This document shows, one piece after another, positions 56,716-64,000 of a stretch of 64,000 nt of DNA (positions within the stretch are counted from its first letter, which is position 1; each line of letters begins with the position of its first letter). This DNA is from Ilyomonas limi (GTDB lineage: Bacteria > Bacteroidota > Bacteroidia > Chitinophagales > Chitinophagaceae). A model generated the notes under the pieces. The model worked only from the letters and a program-made list of their open reading frames with translations, did not search any database and had not been told where the DNA came from. Made by a program: the position numbers and the translations under genes. The stretch covers positions 186,001 through 250,000 of the forward strand of contig NZ_SZQL01000005.1 in the NCBI RefSeq assembly GCF_005233845.1, read 5' to 3'.

Positions 56716-58065
56716 GTGAAAAAGTTTGTACAGACATTAAAGAACATCTGGAGTATTGAGGAGTTACGTACAAAAATTATTGTAACACTTGCTTTACTTT
56801 TTACCTACCGCTTAGGAAATGCTATTGTTCTTCCCGGCTTAGATCCCAACCGAATTCAGGAAGCGGCAAATAATGCGCAAGGCAATGGCTTATTAGGGCT
56901 GTTTGACTCTTTTGCAGGTGGTGGTTTTTCTCATGCTTCTATTTTAGCGTTAGGAGTAATGCCATATATTTCAGCTTCTATTTTTATGCAGTTGGCTACT
57001 ATATTGGTTCCGCAGTTGCAAAAAATTCAGAAAGAAGGTGAGAGCGGCAGAAAGAAAATTAACCAATGGACACGTTATCTTACTGTAATCGTTACCTTAT
57101 TTCAGGCGGGTGCTTATGTACAGTATTTAAAAACACCGGGCTATGCCGAAGCGTTAATTCCGGCTTATGCACCTTTCTTTTTTGCTTCTACATTAATAAT
57201 ACTTACAGCCGGTACTTTATTCGTGATGTGGCTTGGCGAAAAAATTCAGGATTCAGGATTAGGCAACGGTACTTCTATCATCATTATGATAGGTATATTA
57301 GCACGTTTGCCACAATCGTTGGTGCAGGAGTTTGATGCACGTCAAAACAAAGGTGGTGGCGGCTTACTTATCTTTTTAATTGAAATAGGTATCCTGATTG
57401 CTATTATTATGGGATTGATAGTGCTGGTACAAGGAGTAAGAAAAGTAACTGTTAACTATGCCAAACAAATTGTAGGCAACCGTCAGTACGGCGGCGCACG
57501 TCAGTTTCTGCCGTTGAAGGTAAACAGTGCCGGTGTAATGCCTATCATCTTTGCGCAGGCAATTATGTTCCTGCCTACCCTGGTTTCTTTTACCAGCTTA
57601 ACAGAAAGCGCCAAAGGCGGCATCATCAGCATATTCAGCAATCACAGTAACCCATGGTATATGCTTATCTATGGTGTAATGGTAATTGCATTTACTTTTT
57701 TATACACTGCATTAATCTTCAATCCAAAGCAAATGAGCGAAGATCTGAAGCGTAATAATGGCTTTATTCCGGGCGTAAAACCTGGTCAGCCAACAGCCGA
57801 TTATATCGGCGCTATCATGGATAAGATTACCTTGCCAGGCGCCATCTTATTGGCTTTCGTGGGTATTTTCCCCGGTTTTGCAGAGTTATTAGGTGTACAG
57901 GCAGAGTTCAGCACCTTCTTTGGTGGTACCTCACTGCTGATTATGGTAGGGGTAATACTTGATACTTTGCAACAGATAGAAACGCACCTGCTGATGCGCC
58001 AATACGATGGATTGATGAAAGGCGGACGCCTGCAGGGCAGGCAAACTGCGCCAATTTCTTACTAA
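56716..58065 (+). CDS. secY: preprotein translocase subunit SecY
   Basis: 449 residues from a GTG start (MKKFVQTLKNIWSIEELRTK). Ten membrane helices are expected; family motifs include ALGVMPYISASIFMQLATIL, WLGEKIQDSGLGNGTSIIIM and PGVKPGQPTADYI. SecY forms the protein-conducting channel in the inner membrane with SecE and SecG. It is the last gene before a clear terminator. Confidence 0.97.
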   Translation: MKKFVQTLKNIWSIEELRTKIIVTLALLFTYRLGNAIVLPGLDPNRIQEAANNAQGNGLLGLFDSFAGGGFSHASILALGVMPYISASIFMQLATILVPQLQKIQKEGESGRKKINQWTRYLTVIVTLFQAGAYVQYLKTPGYAEALIPAYAPFFFASTLIILTAGTLFVMWLGEKIQDSGLGNGTSIIIMIGILARLPQSLVQEFDARQNKGGGGLLIFLIEIGILIAIIMGLIVLVQGVRKVTVNYAKQIVGNRQYGGARQFLPLKVNSAGVMPIIFAQAIMFLPTLVSFTSLTESAKGGIISIFSNHSNPWYMLIYGVMVIAFTFLYTALIFNPKQMSEDLKRNNGFIPGVKPGQPTADYIGAIMDKITLPGAILLAFVGIFPGFAELLGVQAEFSTFFGGTSLLIMVGVILDTLQQIETHLLMRQYDGLMKGGRLQGRQTAPISY

Positions 58066-58108
58066 GAAGTTGCATCAGGAAGAGCGTTTAATTAAACACA
58101 TTTTATAC

Positions 58109-58141
58109 AAAACCTGTTAGAGAACTTCTGACAGGTTTTTT
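58109..58141 (+). terminator. rho-independent terminator after secY
   Basis: AAAACCTGT (58109-58117) pairs with 58131-58139, and the stem continues inward with G-T pairs. Seven T residues follow. It ends the S10-spc transcript before map. Confidence 0.88.
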
Positions 58142-58156
58142 TATATAAGAATAATA

Positions 58157-58981
58157 ATGGGCAGACCAAAGAATATGATTATTTACAAAACAGATGCAGA
58201 AATAGGCTTAATGCAACAAAGCGCACAACTGGTAAGTAAAACCCTGACAGAAGTTGCAAAAGTGCTGAAGCCTGGCGTTACCACCATGGAGCTGGATAAG
58301 CTTTGTGAGGAATTTGTGCGCGACCACAATGCCATTCCTTCTTTTAAGAACTACAAGGGCAGTTATCCTTACAGTATCTGCGCATCTATTAATGATGTGG
58401 TGGTGCATGGCTTTCCCAATAATGAGCCGCTGAAAGAAGGCGATATTGTTTCTATCGATCTGGGGGTAATACTAAACGGCTGGCATGGCGATCATGCCTA
58501 TACATTTATTTTAGGTGATGTAAGCGAAGACGTGTTGAAACTTGTACGCATTACAAAGGAATCTTTATACAAAGGCATTGAAAAAGCAATAGCAGGCAAT
58601 CGGCTTGGCGATATTTCGTATGCTATACAGGAGCATACCGAAAAGAAAAATGGCTATGGAGTGGTACGCGAACTGGTAGGGCATGGTTTGGGCAGAAGTC
58701 TGCACGAAGATCCACAAATGCCTAACTATGGTAAACGTGGCAATGGGCCGAAAATGCACGAAAATATGGTATTGGCAATAGAGCCGATGATTAACCTGGG
58801 TACACGCGAAGTATATACTGACAGAGATGGCTGGACCGTGCGCACAAGTGACGGTAAACCTTCTGTACACTTTGAACACGATGTATGTGTAAAGCGCAAC
58901 AAAGCACTAATTTTATCGGATTATAGCATTATAGAAGCAGCAGAAAAAGCTAATTCCTACCTAAATACAAGTTATTACTAA
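58157..58981 (+). CDS. map: type I methionine aminopeptidase
   Basis: 274 residues from ATG 58157; ATG 58175 (MIIYKTDAEIGLM) is the start more usual for the family. Metal ligands are visible in SIDLGVILNGWHGDHAYTF, GHGLGRSLHEDP, VLAIEPMINLG and HFEHDVCV. It removes the initiator methionine from nascent proteins. In many genomes infA and rpmJ follow map; here a flavoprotein gene does. A terminator lies between secY and map, so it needs its own promoter or readthrough. Confidence 0.96.
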   Translation: MGRPKNMIIYKTDAEIGLMQQSAQLVSKTLTEVAKVLKPGVTTMELDKLCEEFVRDHNAIPSFKNYKGSYPYSICASINDVVVHGFPNNEPLKEGDIVSIDLGVILNGWHGDHAYTFILGDVSEDVLKLVRITKESLYKGIEKAIAGNRLGDISYAIQEHTEKKNGYGVVRELVGHGLGRSLHEDPQMPNYGKRGNGPKMHENMVLAIEPMINLGTREVYTDRDGWTVRTSDGKPSVHFEHDVCVKRNKALILSDYSIIEAAEKANSYLNTSYY

Positions 58982-58997
58982 GAAGCATCTCTTGTCA

Positions 58998-59045
58998 CGA
59001 AGGCTCAAAGACACATATTAAACAATATGTGTCTTTGAGCCTTCG
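58998..59045. terminator. 22-bp perfect hairpin between map and the flavoprotein gene
   Basis: The arms 58998-59019 and 59024-59045 are perfectly complementary (CGAAGGCTCAAAGACACATA and two more bases) with a 4-base loop. No real T run follows, so it may be a repeat element or RNA-stabilising stem as much as a terminator. Confidence 0.65.
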
Positions 59046-59060
59046 TAGCGATTTTATTAC

Positions 59061-60296
59061 ATGGAGAACAAAGGCAAAACATTAATTGTAATTGGTGGGG
59101 GAGCTGCAGGCTTTTTTTGTGCTGTAAATGCCGCTAAAAATAATCCTACGCTCAACGTAATTATTACAGAAAAAAGTAGCAAATTATTAAGCAAAGTAAA
59201 AGTGAGTGGTGGTGGCAGATGTAATGTAACCCATCACTGCTTTGGGATAGAGGAATTAATAAAAAAATATCCGCGTGGTCAGCATTTCCTTAAAAAGGCT
59301 TTCCATCATTTTAACACAGCACATACCATACAATGGTTTGAAGAACGCGGTATCACATTAAAAGCCGAGGCAGATGGGCGCATGTTTCCACAGAGCAATA
59401 CCTCGCAAACCATTATAGATTGTTTACTGAAAGAAGCAAACAAGTATAATGTGGAAATAATAATGAATGCTGATGTAAAACAAATAAGCAAAGTAAACTT
59501 TGTTTTCCAATTACAGCTTGCAGGTGGCAGGCACTTACTGGCGGATTACGTTTGTGTTGCATGTGGTGGTTTTTCCAAACCGGAACATTTTCAATGGCTG
59601 CAACAATTAGGACATAGTTTTGAATCTGCGGTGCCTTCTCTTTTTACATTCAATATGCCAGGCAACAGTATTACGGCCCTTATGGGGGTGAGTGTAGAAC
59701 AGGCAATTGTAAAAATTACCGGTACTAAATTGTTGCAGGAAGGGCCTGTTTTAATTACGCATTGGGGCTTAAGTGGACCTGCAGTACTCAAGTTATCGGC
59801 GTATGCTGCAAGAGAATTAGCACAGGAAGGATACAATTTTTCGATACTTATCAACTGGTTGCCGCAGTACAACGAGCAGACTTTAAAAACAAAATGGCAG
59901 TTATTACGCAATCAATTAGCAACGCAGGCAATAGGTAGTAAAAATCCTTTTCATTTGGCTGCCCGCTTATGGCAATATTTTTTGCAGCAGGCAGCTATTC
60001 CTGTTGAAACGCGCTGGTCTGCCATAACTGCTAAGCAGCAAAACAAGCTCATTCAAACACTGGTTGCACAATCCTTTGAGGTAAAGGGTAAAACCACTTT
60101 TAAAGAAGAATTTGTAACCTGTGGCGGTATTAAACTATCTGAGATAAATGCTTCTACGATGCAGAGCCGTATAGTATCCAATTTATTTTTTGCTGGTGAA
60201 ATAATGGACGTAGATGGTATTACCGGAGGCTTCAATTTTCAACATGCCTGGACAAGCGGCTGGATTGCTGCAAAGGCAATTGCCGAAGTACTTTAA
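59061..60296 (+). CDS. BaiN/HI0933-family NAD(P)/FAD-dependent oxidoreductase
   Basis: 411 residues. The FAD motif is VIGGGAAGFFCAVNAAK at about 10-26, the family signature KVSGGGRCNVTH follows at about 47, and DVDGITGGFNFQHAWTSGW closes the protein. HI0933-type flavoproteins include the bile acid reductase BaiN, but most members have no known substrate. It follows map after the 22-bp hairpin. The cytoplasmic location is inferred from the absence of a signal peptide. Confidence 0.92.
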   Translation: MENKGKTLIVIGGGAAGFFCAVNAAKNNPTLNVIITEKSSKLLSKVKVSGGGRCNVTHHCFGIEELIKKYPRGQHFLKKAFHHFNTAHTIQWFEERGITLKAEADGRMFPQSNTSQTIIDCLLKEANKYNVEIIMNADVKQISKVNFVFQLQLAGGRHLLADYVCVACGGFSKPEHFQWLQQLGHSFESAVPSLFTFNMPGNSITALMGVSVEQAIVKITGTKLLQEGPVLITHWGLSGPAVLKLSAYAARELAQEGYNFSILINWLPQYNEQTLKTKWQLLRNQLATQAIGSKNPFHLAARLWQYFLQQAAIPVETRWSAITAKQQNKLIQTLVAQSFEVKGKTTFKEEFVTCGGIKLSEINASTMQSRIVSNLFFAGEIMDVDGITGGFNFQHAWTSGWIAAKAIAEVL

Positions 60297-60300
60297 CTAT

Positions 60301-60380
60301 AAAGACGCTAAGACGAAGGAGTACAAAGAACAAAAGCATTTGCTTCGTGAAACTTCACGTCTTAGCCGTTACGCTTGCCT
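60301..60380. repeat. imperfect inverted repeat of the CTAAGACG type
   Basis: AAAGACGCTAAGACGAAGGA at 60301-60320 and an inverse copy containing CTTCACGTCTTAGCCGTT at 60352-60369 face each other just after the flavoprotein stop. Related GCTAAGACG sequences occur near 40172 and, reversed, near 2961. Confidence 0.5.
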
Positions 60381-60421
60381 TCGCAAAAATAAAATTCTAA
60401 CTATCTTCCCTTCAACCTGAA

Positions 60422-60429
60422 TACATTTG
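60422..60429 (+). promoter_or_regulatory. -7 box of the FNR-type reductase gene
   Basis: TACATTTG matches TAnnTTTG and ends 15 bases before ATG 60445. No TTG lies at the expected -33 distance. Confidence 0.35.
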
Positions 60430-60444
60430 TATTAAACAGAGTTT

Positions 60445-61176
60445 ATGCTTGAGCCCTGGCGCACCGGTAAAGTAATTAAGATAGAAAATGCTACGTTTAA
60501 TACGCGTCGCTTCTGGATAGAGATCCAGGGCGTGGAAGTATTTCATTTTAAACCCGGACAATTTGTAACGCTTGATTTACCTATTTCCGAAAAGCGCAAC
60601 AAACGCTGGCGCAGCTATTCTATTGCTTCGTACCCTGATGGCAGCAATGTAATTGAACTCGTAATTGTACTGCTGGAAGGCGGGCTGGGAAGCAATTATT
60701 TATTCAATCAAATAATTGTAGGCAGTGAACTGACGTTGCGTGGTCCGCAAGGGGTATTCGTATTGCCGGAAGTGTTGGATAAAGATTTATTTTTAATATG
60801 TACCGGCACGGGCATAGCACCATTTCGCTCGATGGTGCATTATATTCATCTACATAATATCCCATACCGGAACATCTATCTTATTTTTGGTACCCGCTAT
60901 TTAAGTGATTGCTTATACAAAGAAGAATTGGAACAGTTAGCAACGCAGATGAAAGGCTTCTATTATTTGCCTACTTTCTCCCGCGAAGACAATACCTTAC
61001 AAGATATTCATCACGGCTATGTGCATCATTTATACGAAGAAATAGTAGTAAAAGAGAAGAAACCAGCCGCTAAGTTTTACTTATGTGGCTGGAAGAATAT
61101 GATTGATGAGGCAAAGGAAAAGATTGTAGCCTTAGGCTACGATAAACACGATATACATTTGGAATTGTATGGGTAG
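60445..61176 (+). CDS. ferredoxin--NADP reductase family flavoprotein
   Basis: 243 residues. The FAD-binding domain has RSYSIAS (56-62) and the phosphate-binding stretch LEGGLGSNYLFN; the NAD(P) domain has CTGTGIAPFRSM (119-130) and, near the end, YLCGWKNMIDEAKE. There is no fused iron-sulfur domain. It should pass electrons between NAD(P)H and a ferredoxin or flavodoxin; the partner is not in the window. Confidence 0.9.
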   Translation: MLEPWRTGKVIKIENATFNTRRFWIEIQGVEVFHFKPGQFVTLDLPISEKRNKRWRSYSIASYPDGSNVIELVIVLLEGGLGSNYLFNQIIVGSELTLRGPQGVFVLPEVLDKDLFLICTGTGIAPFRSMVHYIHLHNIPYRNIYLIFGTRYLSDCLYKEELEQLATQMKGFYYLPTFSREDNTLQDIHHGYVHHLYEEIVVKEKKPAAKFYLCGWKNMIDEAKEKIVALGYDKHDIHLELYG

Positions 61177-61373
61177 AATCCTTCGCTACAGACAAGAGAA
61201 AAAATAGAGGCTTCGCAGAGATAAGAGATAACTTGAAAACAAACCGCCATCAAGATGAGATATTCAATAAAACCTTTCAGGTTTATGTACCAAAAACAGA
61301 ATAGTTAACCGAGCAACATCTTACAGGTATATAAAATCAGTTTGCCATCTCAATAGCGATTTGGCATGAAAAC

Positions 61374-61408
61374 AAAATGGTTACGGATTAGTAGTCCGGA
61401 ACCATTTT
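61374..61408. terminator. hairpin between the reductase and glyS genes
   Basis: AAAATGGTT (61374-61382) pairs with AACCATTTT (61400-61408), with an inner CGGA/TCCG stem. It lies between convergent genes. The remaining 301-base spacer also has a small direct repeat, TAATAATACTCC, near 61413-61440 and nothing else. Confidence 0.7.
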
Positions 61409-61477
61409 CATTATAATAATACTCCATAATAATACTCCGCATAGACTCTTTAAGCTCCTGTTCTTTGCAGTGAAAAA

Positions 61478-62926
61478 TCAAGCTCCAATCAACGCAAACA
61501 CCTTTGCCTTAATATCAGCAATATTAATTCTTTCCTGTTGCATTGTATCGCGATAACGGATGGTTACCGTATTATCTTCTTTGGTTTGATGATCTATGGT
61601 AATGCAGAACGGTGTACCAATTGCATCCTGACGACGATAACGCTTGCCAATCGTATCCTTCTCCTCATAAAAACATCTGAAATGCGGCTTACACATATTC
61701 ATAATACTGCGGGCCACATCGGGTAAGCCATCCTTTTTAGTAAGTGGCAAAATAGCGAGTTTTATTGGCGCCAGTACCGGCGGTATGCGCATTACCACGC
61801 GGCTGTCGTTGCTGCCATCATCTTTAATCAGTGTTTCTTCTTCGTAACTGTTGCTTAATATCAGTAAAAACATTCTATCCAAACCAATAGATGTTTCTAT
61901 CACGTACGGCACATAATGCTGGTTCAACTCCGTATCAAAATACGTCATCTTTTTGCCGCTGTATTGCTGGTGCTGACTTAAGTCGAAATTACTGCGCGAA
62001 TGAATACCTTCCACCTCCCTAAAACCCATCGGGAAATTGTATTCAATATCACAGGCTTCCTTGGCATAATGCGCCAGTTTGGTATGGTCGTGATAGCGGT
62101 ACTCGCTGGCGGGAATGCCCAGGCTTAAATGCCATTGCAGGCGCGCCTCTTTCCAGTATTGATACCAATCGCCTTCAGAGCCGGGACGTACAAAATATTG
62201 CATTTCCATTTGCTCAAACTCACGCATACGGAAGATAAACTGGCGCGCTACAATCTCGTTGCGAAAAGCCTTACCAATTTGTGCAATACCAAACGGAATC
62301 TTCATGCGTGCCGACTTTTGCACGTTGAGGAAATTGACAAAAATACCTTGCGCCGTTTCGGGGCGCAGGTAAATGGTATCTGCCTCTTCCGTTACAGAAC
62401 CCAACTGAGTAGAAAACATCAGGTTGAACTGGCGAATGTCTGTCCAGTTGCAAGTGCCACTAACCGGGTCAACAATGTTATTATCTTCAATCAATTGCTT
62501 CAAAGCAACATAATCGTCCTTTGCGAGCAACTGCTCCATATTTTTCAGTAAGGCATACTCTTCTTCTTTTTTGCCTTCCATCGCCAGCTTATCGGCATGT
62601 GCCTCTATCAGGTGATCTACACGGTAGCGCTTTTTACTGTCTTTGTTATCAATCATCGGGTCGCTGAAGTTGTCCACGTGCCCGCTAGCTTTCCAGGTAG
62701 TAGGATGCATAAAAATAGCGGCATCAATGCCTACAATATTTTCGTGCAGTTGTGTCATGCTCTTCCACCAATAGTCCTTAATATTTTTCTTCAGCTCGCT
62801 GCCCCATGGACCATAATCGTACACGGCACTCAAGCCATCGTATATTTCGCTGCTGGGGAAAATAAAACCATATTCTTTAGCATGGGCAATAATTGCCTGC
62901 AGTTTGTTGTCTTGTTGTACGCTCAT
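61478..62926 (-). CDS. glyS: glycine--tRNA ligase (single-chain type)
   Basis: 482 residues. It is the single-chain alpha2 class II enzyme: it begins with AHAKEYGFIFPSSEIYDGL and YDYGPWGSELKKN, motif 2 is FRNEIVARQFIFRMREFEQM, motif 3 is SIGLDRMFLL, and an anticodon-binding domain follows from about residue 380. It charges tRNA-Gly. The two-subunit form (glyQ plus glyS) is not present here. The gene has a possible promoter immediately upstream. Confidence 0.96.
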   Translation of the reverse strand: MSVQQDNKLQAIIAHAKEYGFIFPSSEIYDGLSAVYDYGPWGSELKKNIKDYWWKSMTQLHENIVGIDAAIFMHPTTWKASGHVDNFSDPMIDNKDSKKRYRVDHLIEAHADKLAMEGKKEEEYALLKNMEQLLAKDDYVALKQLIEDNNIVDPVSGTCNWTDIRQFNLMFSTQLGSVTEEADTIYLRPETAQGIFVNFLNVQKSARMKIPFGIAQIGKAFRNEIVARQFIFRMREFEQMEMQYFVRPGSEGDWYQYWKEARLQWHLSLGIPASEYRYHDHTKLAHYAKEACDIEYNFPMGFREVEGIHSRSNFDLSQHQQYSGKKMTYFDTELNQHYVPYVIETSIGLDRMFLLILSNSYEEETLIKDDGSNDSRVVMRIPPVLAPIKLAILPLTKKDGLPDVARSIMNMCKPHFRCFYEEKDTIGKRYRRQDAIGTPFCITIDHQTKEDNTVTIRYRDTMQQERINIADIKAKVFALIGA

Positions 62927-62933
62927 AGGGCGG

Positions 62934-62966
62934 CAAAAATAATGAGAAGATTGTTCTTTGCTGCAA
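62934..62966 (-). promoter_or_regulatory. possible near-leaderless promoter of glyS
   Basis: On the minus strand TATTTTTG (62934-62941) matches TAnnTTTG, with a TTG at 62964-62966 (22-base spacer). The box ends only seven bases before ATG 62926, so the leader would be almost absent. Confidence 0.35.
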
Positions 62967-63251
62967 ATAAAACATGGATAGGGTAGAAGCTATTTAATAT
63001 ATTGAATAAGGATTTGGGCTTGGAACATTCGGTTAAATGTTGAACTTTTATTAGCTCGCTCTTTAATTTATTTAGCTCTGGATCACCTGATTCATTTTTG
63101 AATTTTGGTAAATTCAAAATATATGTAACTGTTCTTGAGCTTTTAAACAATAATCCAATATTTTGTTGTTTTTTCATCGAGTGCATGAGGGCTTCTTACC
63201 TATCAAGCTATAGATGTCGAGTTCACCAAACCTGGACGATATTTTCACTGC

Positions 63252-63322
63252 TTGAGGAAAGGTTTAATTTATTAAACCCTCCTCAATAAAAACGCCGACG
63301 AGGTTTAAACCTCGTCGGCGTT
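63252..63322 (-). terminator. tandem hairpin terminator of the ArsR-SRPBCC pair
   Basis: A perfect 32-base palindrome at 63291-63322 (arm ACGCCGACGAGGTTT) lies 23 bases past the SRPBCC stop. On the minus strand it is followed by TTTTTATT. Next to it, TTGAGGA...TCCTCAA (63252-63286) forms a second hairpin. Confidence 0.85.
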
Positions 63323-63344
63323 AAATATAATTATTGCAAACTTT

Positions 63345-63851
63345 TTACTTTATCAGTGTTTGCTCTAATAATTCTTCCAGGTTATTCAAACCCATAGTAA
63401 AGCCGCCTTCAAAGCCCATAGCCATTAATTGTTGCATATCGGCTTCGGTTGCAAATGTAATTTCAACCACCACATCTGTCCCGCCATTACTTGCCTTAAA
63501 CTCATTTTTCCAATTGCTTTTTTGAAAATCCGGGCTAGGGTTGCCGTTTTCATCGCAAAAGAAATCCAATGCCTCAAAGCTGCTGCCGGGATTGATTTTT
63601 ATAAAATCCACTTTTGACCAATGTTTGGTGTCGTCCGGCCCCACCATCGCGTAGTGCCAATAACCGCCTTCTCTAAAATCCATCGTTTTGGTTTCTGCTC
63701 GCCAGGGTTTGGGTGCCCACCATTGGTCTAAAAGGTCGCTTTCCGTCCAGGCGCGCCATACTTGTTCCGGCGCAGCATCAAAATGTCTGATAATCGTGAT
63801 TTTCTTGTTGGGCAAATCTTTGCTGATTTGCAGTTGGTTGTTCGTTGCCAT
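63345..63851 (-). CDS. SRPBCC/AHSA1 domain protein
   Basis: 168 residues. The AHSA1-type fold is seen in KITIIRHFDAAPEQVWRAWT, LDQWWAPKPWRAETKTMDFR and the final helix GFTMGLNNLEELLEQ. These small START-like proteins bind hydrophobic ligands or, as Aha1, chaperones. It starts one base after the stop of an ArsR-type gene, the usual bacterial pairing in which the regulator controls the SRPBCC gene. Confidence 0.92.
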   Translation of the reverse strand: MATNNQLQISKDLPNKKITIIRHFDAAPEQVWRAWTESDLLDQWWAPKPWRAETKTMDFREGGYWHYAMVGPDDTKHWSKVDFIKINPGSSFEALDFFCDENGNPSPDFQKSNWKNEFKASNGGTDVVVEITFATEADMQQLMAMGFEGGFTMGLNNLEELLEQTLIK

Positions 63852-63852
63852 G

Positions 63853-64000
63853 TTATTGGGGTTTTATTTGGTTTAAAACTTTTTCCAAATTGTTGAAGCG
63901 GCTTTCCCATTGCTGGCGGAATTGCTCCAGCCATATATCTACTTCTTTCATTTTTTGAGGATTGAAGTGATAGTAGATTTCTCTGCCGTTCTGTTCTTGT
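63853..64000 (-). CDS. ArsR-type HTH regulator, C-terminal part (partial)
   Basis: The minus-strand frame that runs off the right edge gives 48 residues: [20 protein letters not shown] and then [20 protein letters not shown] before TAA at 63853-63855. This is the wing and the last helix of ArsR-family regulators of the type paired with SRPBCC genes. The recognition helix lies outside the window. Its stop and the next ATG are one base apart, so translation is probably coupled. Confidence 0.82.
   Translation of the reverse strand, partial: QEQNGREIYYHFNPQKMKEVDIWLEQFRQQWESRFNNLEKVLNQIKPQ

Larger units (their letters stand above)
62927..63344. other. 418-base region between glyS and the SRPBCC gene
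   Basis: It holds the glyS promoter and, at its far end, tandem hairpins. A minus-strand frame at 62923-63186 (87 codons) lies over the promoter and has no recognised family, so it is not called as a gene. Confidence 0.45.

Noticed and set aside
62923-63186. Minus-strand frame of 87 codons (MHSMKKQQNIGLLFKSS...)
   Set aside because: It overlaps the start and putative promoter of glyS, has no recognised family and no own signals. It could be a gene fragment, but the evidence is too weak.

Overview
The window looks like a chromosomal segment of a Bacteroidetes bacterium, most likely of the Chitinophagia/Chitinophagaceae type (the family is an inference). The phylum is supported by two proteins with type IX secretion (T9SS) sorting tails, by several TTG-N20-TAnnTTTG promoters of the Bacteroidetes primary-sigma type, by mostly absent Shine-Dalgarno sequences, and by protein families common there: propeller and TPR sensor kinases, GloVer repeats, ASPIC/VCBS lipoproteins, GH20 and GH127 enzymes. 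No rRNA, tRNA, CRISPR array, transposase or prophage gene was seen.

Layout. 1-5.3 kb: the tail of an unidentified gene, a radical SAM/SPASM protein, a CBS-pair protein, an acidic hypothetical protein and a secreted M3 peptidase (minus strand). 5.4-16.5 kb: two closely related orphan sensor histidine kinases on either side of a 1642-residue T9SS-type subtilase, preceded by a short remnant of a third kinase copy. 16.5-22 kb: a VOC protein, a very large polytopic membrane receptor-like protein of unknown function and a GroES-like protein. 22-36.7 kb: glycan and surface functions (GH127, GloVer-repeat secreted protein, GH20 hexosaminidase, ASPIC/VCBS lipoprotein), an acyl-CoA desaturase, a CPBP protease-like protein and a TIM-barrel isomerase. 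36.9-45.5 kb: lipoprotein DNase, a frameshifted DUF1569 gene, UV endonuclease UvsE, META lipoprotein, Hsp20, a second desaturase, an epimerase and a TIGR03118-type lipoprotein.

45.8-59 kb holds the S10-spc ribosomal cluster, 21 ribosomal protein genes in canonical order from rpsJ to rplO, then secY and map. It starts at a clear promoter just before rpsJ. rpsL-rpsG-fusA are not upstream, and infA-rpmJ-rpsM do not follow map, so the cluster is cut at both ends compared with the commonest order. Many of its spacers contain short dispersed inverted repeats. One repeat supplies the end of rplV, and a copy of the same element lies inside the ATPase domain of the first histidine kinase. 59-64 kb: a BaiN/HI0933-type flavoprotein, an FNR-type reductase, glycyl-tRNA synthetase, and an ArsR-SRPBCC pair that runs off the end.

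Nothing here is a complete, obviously new multi-gene system. The most unusual items are the kinase-subtilase-kinase locus, the NAKSII-type repeat in the subtilase, the 1287-residue membrane receptor without a recognised output domain, and the inverted repeats embedded in the ribosomal operon.
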